This document shows, one piece after another, positions 37,101 to 49,844 of a DNA stretch of 64,000 bases. This stretch comes from Luscinia megarhynchos (taxonomy: Eukaryota > Chordata > Aves > Passeriformes > Turdidae): the NCBI GenBank assembly GCA_034336665.1, contig JAPFBE010000003.1, positions 38,538,360 to 38,602,359 on the forward strand, in the 5' to 3' direction. The first letter of the stretch is position 1. Every line of letters begins with the position of its first letter. The notes beneath the pieces were generated by a model, which did not search any database, was not told the origin of the DNA, and saw only the letters and a list, made by a program, of their open reading frames with translations. Position numbers and translations under genes: made by a program.

Positions 37101-38919
37101 GGATCAGCCTCCTTTAGGCTGAAGGAACATAATTTTTTTCCCTGGAGAAATATCCAAGTTCTAGTAACTATTGCCTTGTGTGCAGACAGGTTCCTCTATC
37201 CTACTACCACACCTCTGGAATGGCCTTAACGGCCTTCTCTTTTTTGATGATGTTTTTTTTGGTTTTTTTAAATAGGTGTCTTAACAACCCCACATGAAGG
37301 CAGATGACATTTGCACAGTTGCACCTTGTAAAGCGAGCACTCATCCAGATCCAGCAGTGGGGAAGATTCCGTGGTTATCCCTGGAGGAACTGAGGAGGAG
37401 AAGGTGAAGGCAAAGCCTCACTGAAATGATCCACCAGGTCAGAGTGAGACTAATGTTTAGAAGAATGTGTACAAGTGGCAGGGATGTTCGTACTTACACA
37501 GCTAAGGAAGGACAAGCAATATAAATACAGATGGAGCTTGTCCTGCCATCCTTCAGGACACATAATATCAACCAAAGCCAGAAGAAAAGAGCTGCAGAAC
37601 AGCCTCTATTTAGCAGGGAGCACATGCAGCTGTTTAAAAGATCTTCTGAATGTGGCTGGGTTATTCACATGTGCAGAGTTAAGTGTGTACTTAGGGTCTC
37701 TCCTAAATTGGGGCCCAAAGGCAGGCAGGATTTGACCCAGATCACATAATGATTTAGTGAGGCTGTAGGAAATAATCTCTGGATGCACTGTCCCTTTCTC
37801 CAGCCAGTGAATCATGGTGCCTCTCTAGGCAATCTGACTGGCATAATCCTGGGGGGGCTGGGAAAGTAGGAAAATAAGAAAGGATTTCCATTTTATCAAG
37901 ATAAAGCTGTAGCCGGAGCTGATAACAGGTTACTTGAAAGAATGCCGGTCATGTACACTTAGTGATTGTTGCTTAATTTGTTTAAGCTGAAAAAGCCTAT
38001 TTCTACAGTGGAATACAAATTAGGGTAATTATGTTGTGATGGAGTACTGCATGTGTAAGATGAAAGCCTTTCTTTACAAAAGCCTCTTCATCACTTGAGT
38101 AGAAGAAAATAAAATCCTGCTTAAACAACATGTTGTTTTCTGTATTTCCATTTTGAACAAAAGACTTTTGAATCTTTTTCCCCCCCTGTAATATTGCATG
38201 GTTTGTTTTTCTAGAAGTGCTTTTACTTTTGACAATCTCACAATTAAACCCTCCAACATACATTCCAATATGTAAATATAAAAGGCTGAGGTAAACATAG
38301 TAATGTACAGGAGCATCTGTAGACTATTAGTAGTTGGGCATTCAGATTACGTTTTTTTCACTTTCTCCTGACTGTCACAGTTGCTTATAAGCTCTTGTCT
38401 GTCAGTATTCTGTGTCCTAATTACACAATACACAAAGATATTTGTGGTTAAAGTTGGTTAAAATAAAGTAGTGCATATTTTTATATGTTTTTTACAGTCA
38501 GATCGTCTGATCATAAATTACTCAGATACAGATTGAAAGCAATTCACTGCATATATCTGTCTCCATGATAATTATTTTTATTTCAACCTGTAAAATCTTT
38601 ATTTCCACTTCCCATGTGAACTGCAGTTACTGTTTCACAAGGGGAGCTTTTTAAGCATCAATATGTATGAAATTGCACAGGCTTAGTCGGTGCACTTACA
38701 CACTTGCACATTTATCCAAATGATCTTATCCAGGCTATCCTTATTCACGTGAGCAAATCTTGTAATTAGTTCCAGCAAATTGCTGCCCGACTAAGACCAA
38801 CTCACAGAAGTAAGAATTTGCAGGATTGTGCCCTTAGTTAACATGACAGGTGAGAAAATCAATTTCCTTGTTTGAGAGAAGTAGACAGTGTTAAAGTGAA
38901 TACTCAGGGAATCATTATT

Positions 38920-39030
38920 TATTCTCTTCACACTAGAATTTAAAACCCGTGTTTGAAGTTTGGGGAATTTGTCTTAATTAGGATTATTTTAAATTGTCAA
39001 TTTAAGGACTGGCAATTTAATTACCAGGAA
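38920..39030. promoter_or_regulatory. Candidate regulatory element with clustered homeodomain-type motifs
   Basis: Within about 110 bp: TTAATTA at 38974-38980, GGATTA (OTX/bicoid type) at 38981-38986, the near-palindrome AAATTGTCAATTT at 38991-39003, and TTTAATTA at 39016-39023. AT-rich DNA yields such sites by chance, but the density and palindromy exceed the neighbourhood. The function is inferred; the position between PCCA and the expected ZIC2 fits a developmental enhancer. Confidence 0.3.
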
Positions 39031-42000
39031 AACAGATCAAAGTAAATGCCTGAAATGTACATTTTAAAATTACTTATCAAGGAAGATGAAATCCAATAAA
39101 ATAAGGGGGGAAAGGAAGTAAATATGCAGCTTGCCCAAGTACTCCCCTCCCAGGGAATTAAGCAGACTCCCTCCCTGGCTTCATGTGCTTGCTGAAAAAC
39201 CAATCATCCTCATATGAAATAGATATGTCAGACCTGGTGCATGCACATGTACAGAGAAAGACAGAGGACTGATTCTCTCTCTAAAATAAAATGTTATTTT
39301 CCAGGTTACTTTTGCAAAAGTAAGGCTGCTATTCTGCATTACATTGCTGTGTTTGTAAGTAAGGTAAGATGTCTGAATCTCAGCATTTACAGCTATGATT
39401 GACTGTGGTATAAGATGGCACCCAGAGATGGCAGATGTAATTGGACTTGCAACAGCACAGAGCCTCATCACTCAGAGGAGACTTGGCAGGGGGACAGAGA
39501 GAGCCTAGGCCTGCCTACCTTAGGAAGATGTAAACATGAAGAGGGGAATAGCTCTCATACCTCTGTGTATGGGTGCAGGAGAGCTGAATTCACAGTACTT
39601 TCTATGAGGACCTACCATTTATTAAGTTTGTTCTCATTGGTTCATGGTGTCCAGTAACCTGAGTTAAAACATGTCCCTAGAGTTGCTAAAATCATGCAAT
39701 GATGCTGGAAGTATGAGAAGCAAAAGATACTTATGAGGTATCTATCCTTTTGGTAAAAGTTCTTTACTCTATTACAACTCAAATTGCTTTTGATATATTC
39801 AATAAATAGGAGGCTAGATCAAAAGGGATAATATGATTAAAAGGCAATCAAAACGAACAGTGACTGAAATGCTTAGGGAAAGTCCACTGGATTTTTGTGA
39901 CTCTGTGCAAGAGTGGCTCCTCAGGCACAGCATTTTTATTGCCTCCTTTATTCCCTTTCCTAAATGAAGAGGTCAGTATATGCTATGCAAAAAAATATTT
40001 TTATTATTTTATTTGGTGAATATTTGCATTGAGCTTATTTTGTCTCCTTCTGACATCACTTGCAGTATTTTTTTTAGTAGTCTGAGATAAAGAGCAGGTT
40101 TTTTCCATTTCAGTTCTCCAAAGTGATTCTTGCAGTCACACAATTCATCAGGATGCACCAACGCTTCCATAGTATACAAGTATCACACCTAGAGCATATT
40201 TTAGCAAACAGTATTCAAATATTTTGTAATGACAATGTGCTTATGTTCAGCTCTGACAAAAAAGCTGGGGTTTAGCTCTGTGATCCAAAACAGGTCAGCT
40301 CACAGTACTGACCTAGCAGAACTTTGGGTGATTATTATCATAACACAATATTATATTTTTATGAGGTTGTTCTGCCCTCTGAGCCTTCCACTGACATCCC
40401 ATGGGAGTTGCCCCCGTGTATCTGACAGCTGAATTGGCCCTTGGTGAATTTTTAGCACATGGAGCTGTGCACACAACTTTGGTTAACAATAACATGTTGC
40501 TATGGGAGCTCTGTGCACGCAACTCTGCTTACTGTGTCGAAAATTGCTCTGGAAGGCAAATGTAAGTATGTCTGGTATTAGTCTAATTATTAAGTAGAAT
40601 TAGAATCTTGTGCTCTGTGAATATCAACCAGAGAAGGAGCTTAGCATGAATAAAAATGCTTGCCAGCAGTGGCTGAGGTGCTTCTTCTGCTTTCCTTTAA
40701 ACAGAAATCACATCCATAGCCGGGAGACTAATTATTTTGGAACCTAAGGGAAATGCAGCCTATATAAGAGAGAAAGTGATCTGCAGTTAAGGATCAGTGA
40801 GCCAGCTAATGGCTGGTTAGTCAGGAGGGTACAACTCCAGAATGTTAATAAAACGTGTCTGAAGTCCAACACCTCAGGGAAGAGGCTGAATACTGCAGAA
40901 GATATATGTAGACAGAGGCTCTGTTGTTTTCTACTGCTGAACTACTCCTTTAAAAAGGAGGTTTTAAAACTGTTTTGAGACTTGTTTATGAATATCAAAA
41001 TACCGGCTGGATAATAAAGCAAAACTCACTGTGGCCAAAGCAAAATATGTTGCAAAAAGAAAAATATTATCCTTTTGTGAAGCACATAAAACATGTTTGG
41101 TGCTTGCTGAGCAGGTGTGCAGTGCTCTTGTACAGTAGAGGCTTGGCTAGTTTTTGTCATGCCCTCAATAATAGAGATCATGACTTATTAACCAAAACAG
41201 CATGTAGCAGTTAAAAATATAATATAAATTCTTACTGTTATATCCTTACAAGAAACAGCTCAGGCCAATACTTTGGCTTTATTTTGTGAACAGAGAGCAT
41301 AAAGTACAAATCAGCTAGAGGTTTTGACAAGAAAATCTGTAGGAAATACCAAATTGCTACTTGTTGTGGATTGCATAAAATAGTTATTACATTATTTTTC
41401 TTTATGTAGTGCATGCAGTTGTGTAATAAATGCTGCAGAGTAGTATTTCACCTCCCTCCTTAAAGTGTCCTCTCTTAGAGGACCAAGTGCTGTGACCCTG
41501 TGAGTCCTGCACCCAGACTTGCTTGGGGCTGAGGGCTGCAGGGTGGATCCCACACACTTTGAAGACCTGAGCAGCAGTGAAACTGCAGAAATAGCTCAGA
41601 GGTAGGTGACAGCACAGCTCCTTGGTATGCTCCTGGAAGTGGACACAGTTCTGAGTCATGATGGCCCAGCCACCACAGCCTCCACCACTCCATCCCTTCA
41701 TGCAGCAGCATGGCTCAAATCCATCTGCCCATAGCCCTCTGAGAGATTTCTGTCCAGCACAGAGCCCTTTTGCAGGAAGAGGCAGGTATGTGTTTTACAA
41801 CTCTTTTACATCTCAAACCACAGCACCAGTTGCTTTGCTTAAGTGAATTTACTATTTGGTGATTTACTGATTACTCGTATCAGTTTTCTGAACAACAGGG
41901 ATGGGCGTTTTTTATCTGAGAAAGGTGCTAGGAACTGATTCTGTAATAGTGATATTGTCCCCAAGACATCCTGCAGTGTCACCCTTATAGAAGTAGATCT

Positions 42001-45000
42001 CAAGGGAAATGAAACTTTTTGCATTAGATTTGGAAGATTACTTCAGCTGTGCTTAATGTTATAGTGTCAACAGCAGCCTTCTGCAAGTAATGTCATCACA
42101 CAAGTAGTCTCTTGTCTAACCTCTCCTTCCACAAGAGTTTATAATGTATGGTCTAGATGTCTGATTACTCCACCTGCTCCTCTACTTCTGCTGGTAGTTT
42201 TTGTAGTCATGGTAGTTCCACTTTCAAAAAAGTTGTTTGGAAGGCAGAAGGAAGTTTTTATACTAATTACACTGAAACAAGAGCTCAACTGTTACCAGTA
42301 GAGTCACTCCAATTTACAACACCCTACTAAATTTTCTCTTGAGTTGCTTAAAGCACCCCCAGGAAAAATGTGTCAGGTATTTTTGTAGTTTTCAGCTTCT
42401 GAAAACAGATATTTTTAGTATATGAGTCCTTTTACTGGCAACATATAGTATTTAAGTGAAATATTTTTTAGGAATTAGGGACGTCTCAGAATAAATAATT
42501 GTGTATATATAACAAGGATTTACAACTCATAGATGGTCCAGAGCCAATGAAGGACTTCTGCTCCACTAAGAAACATTAAGTGTCCAGTTTGGAAGATGAA
42601 ACAGTAGAAACTTTTAATCTAGGGAGGAAGTAGTCAGGCCATGGTCTTCACAGTCATATGGTGCAACACTGAATCAAGTTATGAAGGTGTGCCTGCAAGG
42701 AGCAGGACATTACCAGCCTCTAATGGAGGCTCCTTGCTAATGACTGTGCCATTAAAGGGTATCATTATTACCTGTTGGACGTGTGTTACTTGGATTGTTG
42801 GCATTTTATAACACCAGCCATTTTATCACACCCCATAGGGATTTGAATTTAAAATGTCCAAAGTATCTCATGCGACCAATAGACACAGATACAAAATACT
42901 GCATAGCAGAGTTAAGCAAAGTTTATCCTTTTTTCCGCATTTTTCTGCCTACAATAAGTTCTGGCATCTTTTTCGTATTTGTAATCCCATGTTGGTAGAG
43001 ATAGACATAAATTCAAAACAATGCTTTGGCGTGCTTCCCAAAAAATGAGTTCATACATTGAGAAATGGATTCTTAACAGAAAATGCATGTTTGTAATTTG
43101 GTTTGACCTGTTTTCATTTCCATGTCATTTATAATTTTGTAACAATGAAGTTTGCAGGAAAAACTCGTTGAGTGTTTACAGTGAGACCCTTCCAAAATGC
43201 AGTCAGTGTGTTTGGTATTTGAAAACACTTCCACGGCTCATGAAGCCCCAGAGTGAAAGGAAATCTGGACTGAGTTTTCAAAAGTAGAAAGTGGGAGTCT
43301 GCACACAGAATTGGGTGTTGGGCTGCACAGCTGCAGTGGACTGTCCTCTGACTGGGAATCAGAGCAACCCGGCGAAAACTGGAGCTTGCCTGCATTGCTG
43401 TGCTGGTGGGGAAATATTTGCCTGCATTATTTCAGCAGTGCTGTGGTATATTTGTTACTTTGAGATTATGTAAGAGATCCTGCTTTCCTAATTATGGGAA
43501 ATAATAAGTAATAAGGAATAATCTCCTGAGCTGTACTAGGAAGTGCTTGAGTGGAGAAGACAACAGCACAGCACATTTCTGTTCAAGTAACCTCCCACAA
43601 AAGTGCCTTTACCAGAATGCTTCAAATTCCTGAGCAGACTAATGCTTCTGGTTTGACTTGTGACTTCTGTGTCAGGTCCCTGAGGGTACCTTCAACCCGT
43701 GCTCTCCTTGACAGTCTTTCCAGTGACCTCCATGCACACCACCTCCATCCAGGGCACAGGATTCTCTTTTGGCTCAGCCATGCCCCATCTCAGCCACATC
43801 TCTGCACTGTTTCTGGCCAGGGCTGGGCCCAGCACCGTGGGGAGCATTCCTCCTGGATTCACTGATTCCCAGAAGTGTCAAGAGCTCTTGGCACCCATGG
43901 GATAGCACCCATCAGGGGTCATGGCCAGCCCTGGGCTCCATGCAGCACCCCACCCCACTCATGGAACAGCCCCACTCCTGCTGCACTCCACAGAACACCT
44001 GGATTTCACAACACAGCATAGCAGCCATCAGTCTCACCTGAACATAACAAACCCAGAATAACTGTGGTTTCCCATGCAAACTGTAGCTTCTGGTCAGGGG
44101 GATTGTAAAAAAAAGGAAAATTTGTCCTTTTCACTGTTGTTTTTATATTCACAGATGTGGCTATGCAATTTCTGTGTGTCCAAATAGTTTTCTACTACAT
44201 GGAACTGAAGTTTCTTTTGATGTCTGTTTTCTTTTCCACCTTTTTTTTCCACTCTCTTCTCCAAACATCATCTACTGGCATGCTATAGACATTTCATTTG
44301 AAACCACAGTGCTCAGAACCTGAGAATCAAATCCTCACAAGGGCCAACTGCATCTCTCCTATTTTACTTTCCTAAATCCTAAATTTTATATGGATTCTGA
44401 TGACTTGAGGGTTCTATCAGAGAAATCGGACAGATCAATTTGACATATTTTAAAGGATATTGAGTTCACACTTTTCTCTAAACATGGGTGTTTTATTTCA
44501 TCAGGTGTTCTTATATGCTTTACTTAAGAAATAGTATTGTGTCTCCAGTTTTGCTTAAACATTGTTTGTAGCCCACTCTTCTAGCCTGCAGTGGAGAAGA
44601 AAATATGTTTTCAAAGACCAAATGTCAATAAGTTATTACAGCTGATGTAGCAAAGCTGAGGCCCGTGTTATCATCATCTTTTATTCCATACAGCTTTCTG
44701 ATCTATTCCACTCAAAGATCTGCTTTCTTGCAATCTCCTCAAAGGAAAATTTTATGGGATTTTTGATCAAGACAATGCAGAAATCTTCGAGTCTCAAGAC
44801 AGTGCAAAATATTGTTCTTTTTTCTCTTTAGAAAAATTACATGCAGTTTTTTATCCTGTTCTATGGAATAAAGGGCTGGGAGTTAAAAGGATAACATTTG
44901 ATAGAATACTTCTTTATATGAATAACCCAAGGGATGTTGGTTGAGATGTGACTGACCCACCAATCCTTGAAAATTTTACCTTGTGGAGAAGAGGGAACTG

Positions 45001-47392
45001 TTGTTCTTCATCTGCATTGAGAAAGGGCAGGTTGCCACAGCTCTGTCAGCATGGGGATGGCTGTGTCTCCTGAGGACCCCTGAGGAGAGCCTCAGGTCCG
45101 TGGGCAGGGCGTGTGCCTGAGAGCTTCTCTGACACACTGAGCTCTCTGGCTCTGCTGGAAAATGAGTGAAGGGCCACATCTCTTTGTGCCATCTCACCGG
45201 ACCAGATCATGAGTTTTATGCTACTGTAAAAGTAATACTCTACTGTTTAGTAAACATCAATTTAAAAAAATACTATGCAGCAGTTTTACATGGGTGTGTC
45301 TGAAACTTGATTCCTTTACAAATCAGGCCTTTCCCTCTTGTAGGTCCCCCTGTAAATCAAATTTGGGCCACATCCTTCTGTAAATCCACCTTAATTCCCA
45401 TTAACTTCAGAGTGTGTCCCACATGAAACAGTGGATTATTATGGAAAATTACAGCTTGCTTTTTAGTTTTTCCGATACATTTATTACTGTTGTTCCACAG
45501 ATTTTTTTTTTTTTTAGTCTGCATAAGTCCCTGAATTTATTTCAAAACTTAAGGGTCTAAGTTAATGCATCTACAACATTTCTTTTTTTCAGAATACTAC
45601 AGTTTTTAAAGGCATTATGGCAATTAGATCCTTCGTTCCATAAAATACACTTACAATGTGTTTTTCTTAGTTCTTTACACATCTGATGTCTTAATAGGTT
45701 TTGCAAACTCTGTCACAGTCAGTGACAAAGTAGTTTCCTGTTGATGACAGAGCATTGGCTTGCCATTTTAATGTTTTTTAACTTTTAATGTTTTTGCCTC
45801 CACTTCTTTTTTGGGGCAGATATTCAGACATATATCACCTTCTTGCAGCAGATAAATCAATTCATTGCCATTTCAGCCATTTAGCGTTTTTTCTCAGATA
45901 GACATTCTTTGGGTTTTTTGACAAAATGCCATTAGAGAAAGAGATAGGAAACTGGGCATATGTGGAAATATATCTCAAAAGTAAACATTTGGTTGTCTTT
46001 CAGTACACACTTGGCCAAGGTATGAAGACCACAGCCACTAACTCTTTTGAGTTACAAGCTGTGGAGTTTTCAAACTTTCCAGAAATAATTTTGTTTAGGT
46101 GCACCCATTTATGAGAGGTATATATGAAGTATTGGCATTTGTCCACATTACTTTAAGGAAAATAAGGAATAAACCTCACCCCCATTTCCAGAATTATTAC
46201 TTTGTGTTATGTTAACATTCCCCTCCTACCAAAAACTATGTCTATGAAAAGGCTTAATGGAGAACTATGCAATCTATGGTTTACAGCTACTCAGATGTTA
46301 ACGCACCAGGTTCTTATCTGAGAAGGTTCTGTATGTAACACCATGTTAAACTAAAGACAGCAAGTTTGCTGAGTCTGGGACACTCTCAGTATGGAGACTA
46401 AATACAATCTCTTGGTTCTGCTTCTTCAAATATATGTTTACCTTTTCACATCAGATAGTTCGTATAATAAGGCAAACTGGAATTATTTACTGTGCCATTG
46501 CACTGGGGATAAAAATGGCACAAAAATGTGATTTCAGTAAAAAATTATTTTTCATCTGAATCCCTGTGCAAGGTGATCAAGGGTGTCAGGAGGTGGCCTG
46601 TCTTCTGCAGGGCATGGCTATAATCAATCCTTTGCCTCAGAAGATCCAGTCTCAGCTCCTTAACCACAGGCTTGCAGGCACTGGGGAATTACTGACTTCT
46701 ACTCTGGCTTCCCAAGATTATTTATGTATTTGGCTAGGTGTCTTCCCTCTTCTGGCTGGCTGCCCTACCCCCTAGGATTTTATTTGATGTTTCTTCTTGC
46801 CTGCCTTCCTCCTGGCCTCATAACTCTTGCATTCCTGTCTCTGCAACAATCCAGGGGTAGAGGATGTGGCCCCCACTCAGCTGCTCTCCACTTACAAGGC
46901 TCCCAGGAAAGCCATGCTGTACCTCTCGACCCTTCAGCAGCTCTCAGCCCACCTCACTTGAAACTTCTCCTTTATCAGTCAGGATGTCTCTGAAAACAAG
47001 TTTCTTACCCAGCTGTGAGGGGCTCCCTGACCAGCACTGGGCACCGGGTAGATTGTCTGTTGAGTATAAGTGTTTAATTTTAAATATCTCACCCCATGTG
47101 ACCAGGCACATAATCTGCTTGTGAAAGCTCCTCAGGAAGCAATAAGGTGCCTTTCTGGATCACACCAGGGCTGTCAGATCAGAGCCATGCTACATTCAGA
47201 CACACAGCAGTCAGCTCACCCTGCTCCCACTGCCAAAGCTGCAGTCCAAAACCCACTGCCAGCTGGAGTGTGGTGCCATAAAACATTTGGCACCGAGTGC
47301 TGCATGATCCTTGAAGACATTGGTTCTTGGCAGGAAAGAAGCTCTTGCCTCCTTAGAAATTGCCCCAAGGGATAGATTTTCTTTATTCACCT

Positions 47393-47419
47393 CTTTTTTT
47401 TTTTTACTTTTTTTTTTGG
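47393..47419. repeat. Interrupted poly-T tract
   Basis: Two T runs broken by AC. Low complexity only. Confidence 0.9.
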
Positions 47420-49812
47420 TTCTCCTCACAACATCTTTCAGTAGATTTTGTAGGTAGAATGTAAGGGTTTCAACACTTCTAAGGTAGCATGAAGATGTTG
47501 ATAAAATTTGTAAGGGAGAATAGCTGACCTCTCTAACAATGATATAGTCCAAGCTGTATTATGTTTAATTTATTATTTTGTAAATTATTTCATCAAATTA
47601 ACTTTTCTTTAAAACCTGCTATATATAAAGATGTGTCAAAAAGACAGTTCCTACACTGCTTTTACTTCACATAAGCAATTCCACTTTTTCTTTATCCTTT
47701 TGTAATTGTTGAGAAGGAGGAAAAGTGGTGAAGAAATAAAACATACATCAAATAGGAAATGGAATTTAATTCAGGTATAAGCAGAGTTGAGGAAGAGATG
47801 GATGCCTCTTTCTCAGTCCTTACTCACAGGTAATGTAAGTATCTGGGAAAATACACCCAAATACTGCCATGTTCCCTGGTCTGCAGTTGTTTTCCTAATA
47901 GATAGTGGAAAAGTGTTAGATGGTTCTTGGAAGATGTGAATGATGACATTAGAAATAACAAAAAGCTGCAGTTAAATAATATCTTAGCACTGGAGCTGTG
48001 GAGTGGGGAAATACAAAAACTATGGAAAAGCTGTACTGAAACAGCAAGGCCTTCTAGCAAAAGATGCTACAAAAGACAAAAATCTATTCTTTTATAGTCA
48101 GAGTTGGTTAAAGCAAGTTTCCTAGGCCAATGTGCCTATAAATAATTTGAGACAAGTTTGTTCAATATTATCAACTTCCATGGTGTATTTGGGAAAAGTA
48201 AATAGCTTTTCACTTAGCTGTAAAATGCAAGTTCAGGCTATTTTTTTAGAGGGAAAGGAAGGTTTTTACCATCACATCCCAGTACCTATCTCTCATAGTG
48301 CTACCAATGACAACTGCCAGGTGATGTCTGTCATGGAAACAAATACTCTTCACCCTTTCTGATTTTTAGCAGCTGGTCTGCTTCTGGCTCCTGCTGCTGT
48401 TGCTGCTCTCCATCAGAGCTTTCTCAGGCAAATTGAGAGTCAGGATTTAGTCCTGTGTAGGGGTGAAGAAAACATGGAGCAATTTTAATTTCAGATTCAT
48501 CCCAAAACAAAATTTAGTTTAGATTTAGAGTTTACCTACAGCTATACTGAGCACTTATCAATCCTGACCATCATTTCTTAGAAAATAAGAATTAGAGAGA
48601 AAATGGAGCTTAACTGCACTCTAAAACAGCAACATTGCAGCCTGCCTCCTCAGTGGCAGGGCAATAGGGAAAATTAAGTAATTCCTCACAACTGGCCCAA
48701 CATTGCTGTCCTGAAGTCCCTAAAAGGAGAAGAATTCAGAGTAATCATCCTTCTAAGTTGAAAGAGATGTTCAAGTCATTCCTAGCTTGTTTTGGTCTGC
48801 AGAGTTTCAGATTAACAGAACTAATCTGAAGACACAATGCTAATTGGATAAACATACCTAGCAGCCACTGTTATAAGGTAACATCATTATTGGTTTGTTA
48901 AGTTTTGGTTGGGTTTTTCCCCCCCCTGAACTATAATTCATTTAATTTGCTGTATATGGAGCAGTCTATTTGTTTTCCTGAAATTATTTATGCCACTGAG
49001 AAAAGTAATAGACTATTTTTTTCTGAGCTCAGTCTCTAGATGACTGAAAGCTTACCTGGAAAATGCCAGGGTTGCAGTGACTATGCACTGCTTATTCAAT
49101 GTTATCCACATCTTGCCTATTAAGATCAGAGGAGTCTCATGTTAATTTTTGGTAATATGGTAACATCTTTTCTCTCTAGTTTATGTTTCAGCAAAGAATT
49201 TAAACAGAATATGAATTTACAGGCAGATTGAAATGCTGGAGCAAGTTTGTAACTGTCCTTGATACTATGTATTTTGAGATGGATATAGATCGTGTAAATC
49301 TCACTACAATAATTCTTGAGGTTAGCTGACTCTTGAATGCTTAATCTTTTGACCTTTATGATGTATTAATGTTTTCAACATATTTATCTAAACTTTTAAG
49401 AAGAAGGCATCTCAAATTATGTGTGGATGGGGAAAAAAGGAAAGGAAAGAAATCTGGAACCAATAAACTTGTGGAGCTTGTAAATTCTTTCTTTCCAAGT
49501 TATTCATCCTAAAGAGGGTACAGGCTCTGCCTCTTAGAAACAAAAATGCAGACAGAGGAATGGGACACTTAATGAGCATAATATATCTGGAGGCTTCAGA
49601 CTGAGGACAACCTATGTTGAAGTATCTGCCTTTCCAGTCAAATCTCTTAAATTTCCTTCCCAAAATGAAAGGTTCCCACTACAAAACAGTCAAAATTAGT
49701 GGAAAATTAATCAAAACCTGACTGGAGGACACTGGTCTTCAATGCAGGTTATGTCCAAATTAACTTTGCTGTGACTCTCATTATTTGGGAAGTTTAGTCT
49801 ATGTGGAAACCA

Positions 49813-49844
49813 TTTTTTTTCTGTTTTTTTTTTTTTTTTTTTTT
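49813..49844. repeat. Poly-T tract
   Basis: T8, then CTG, then about 21 uninterrupted T. No retrotransposon body is recognisable next to it, so I call it simple sequence only. Confidence 0.95.
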
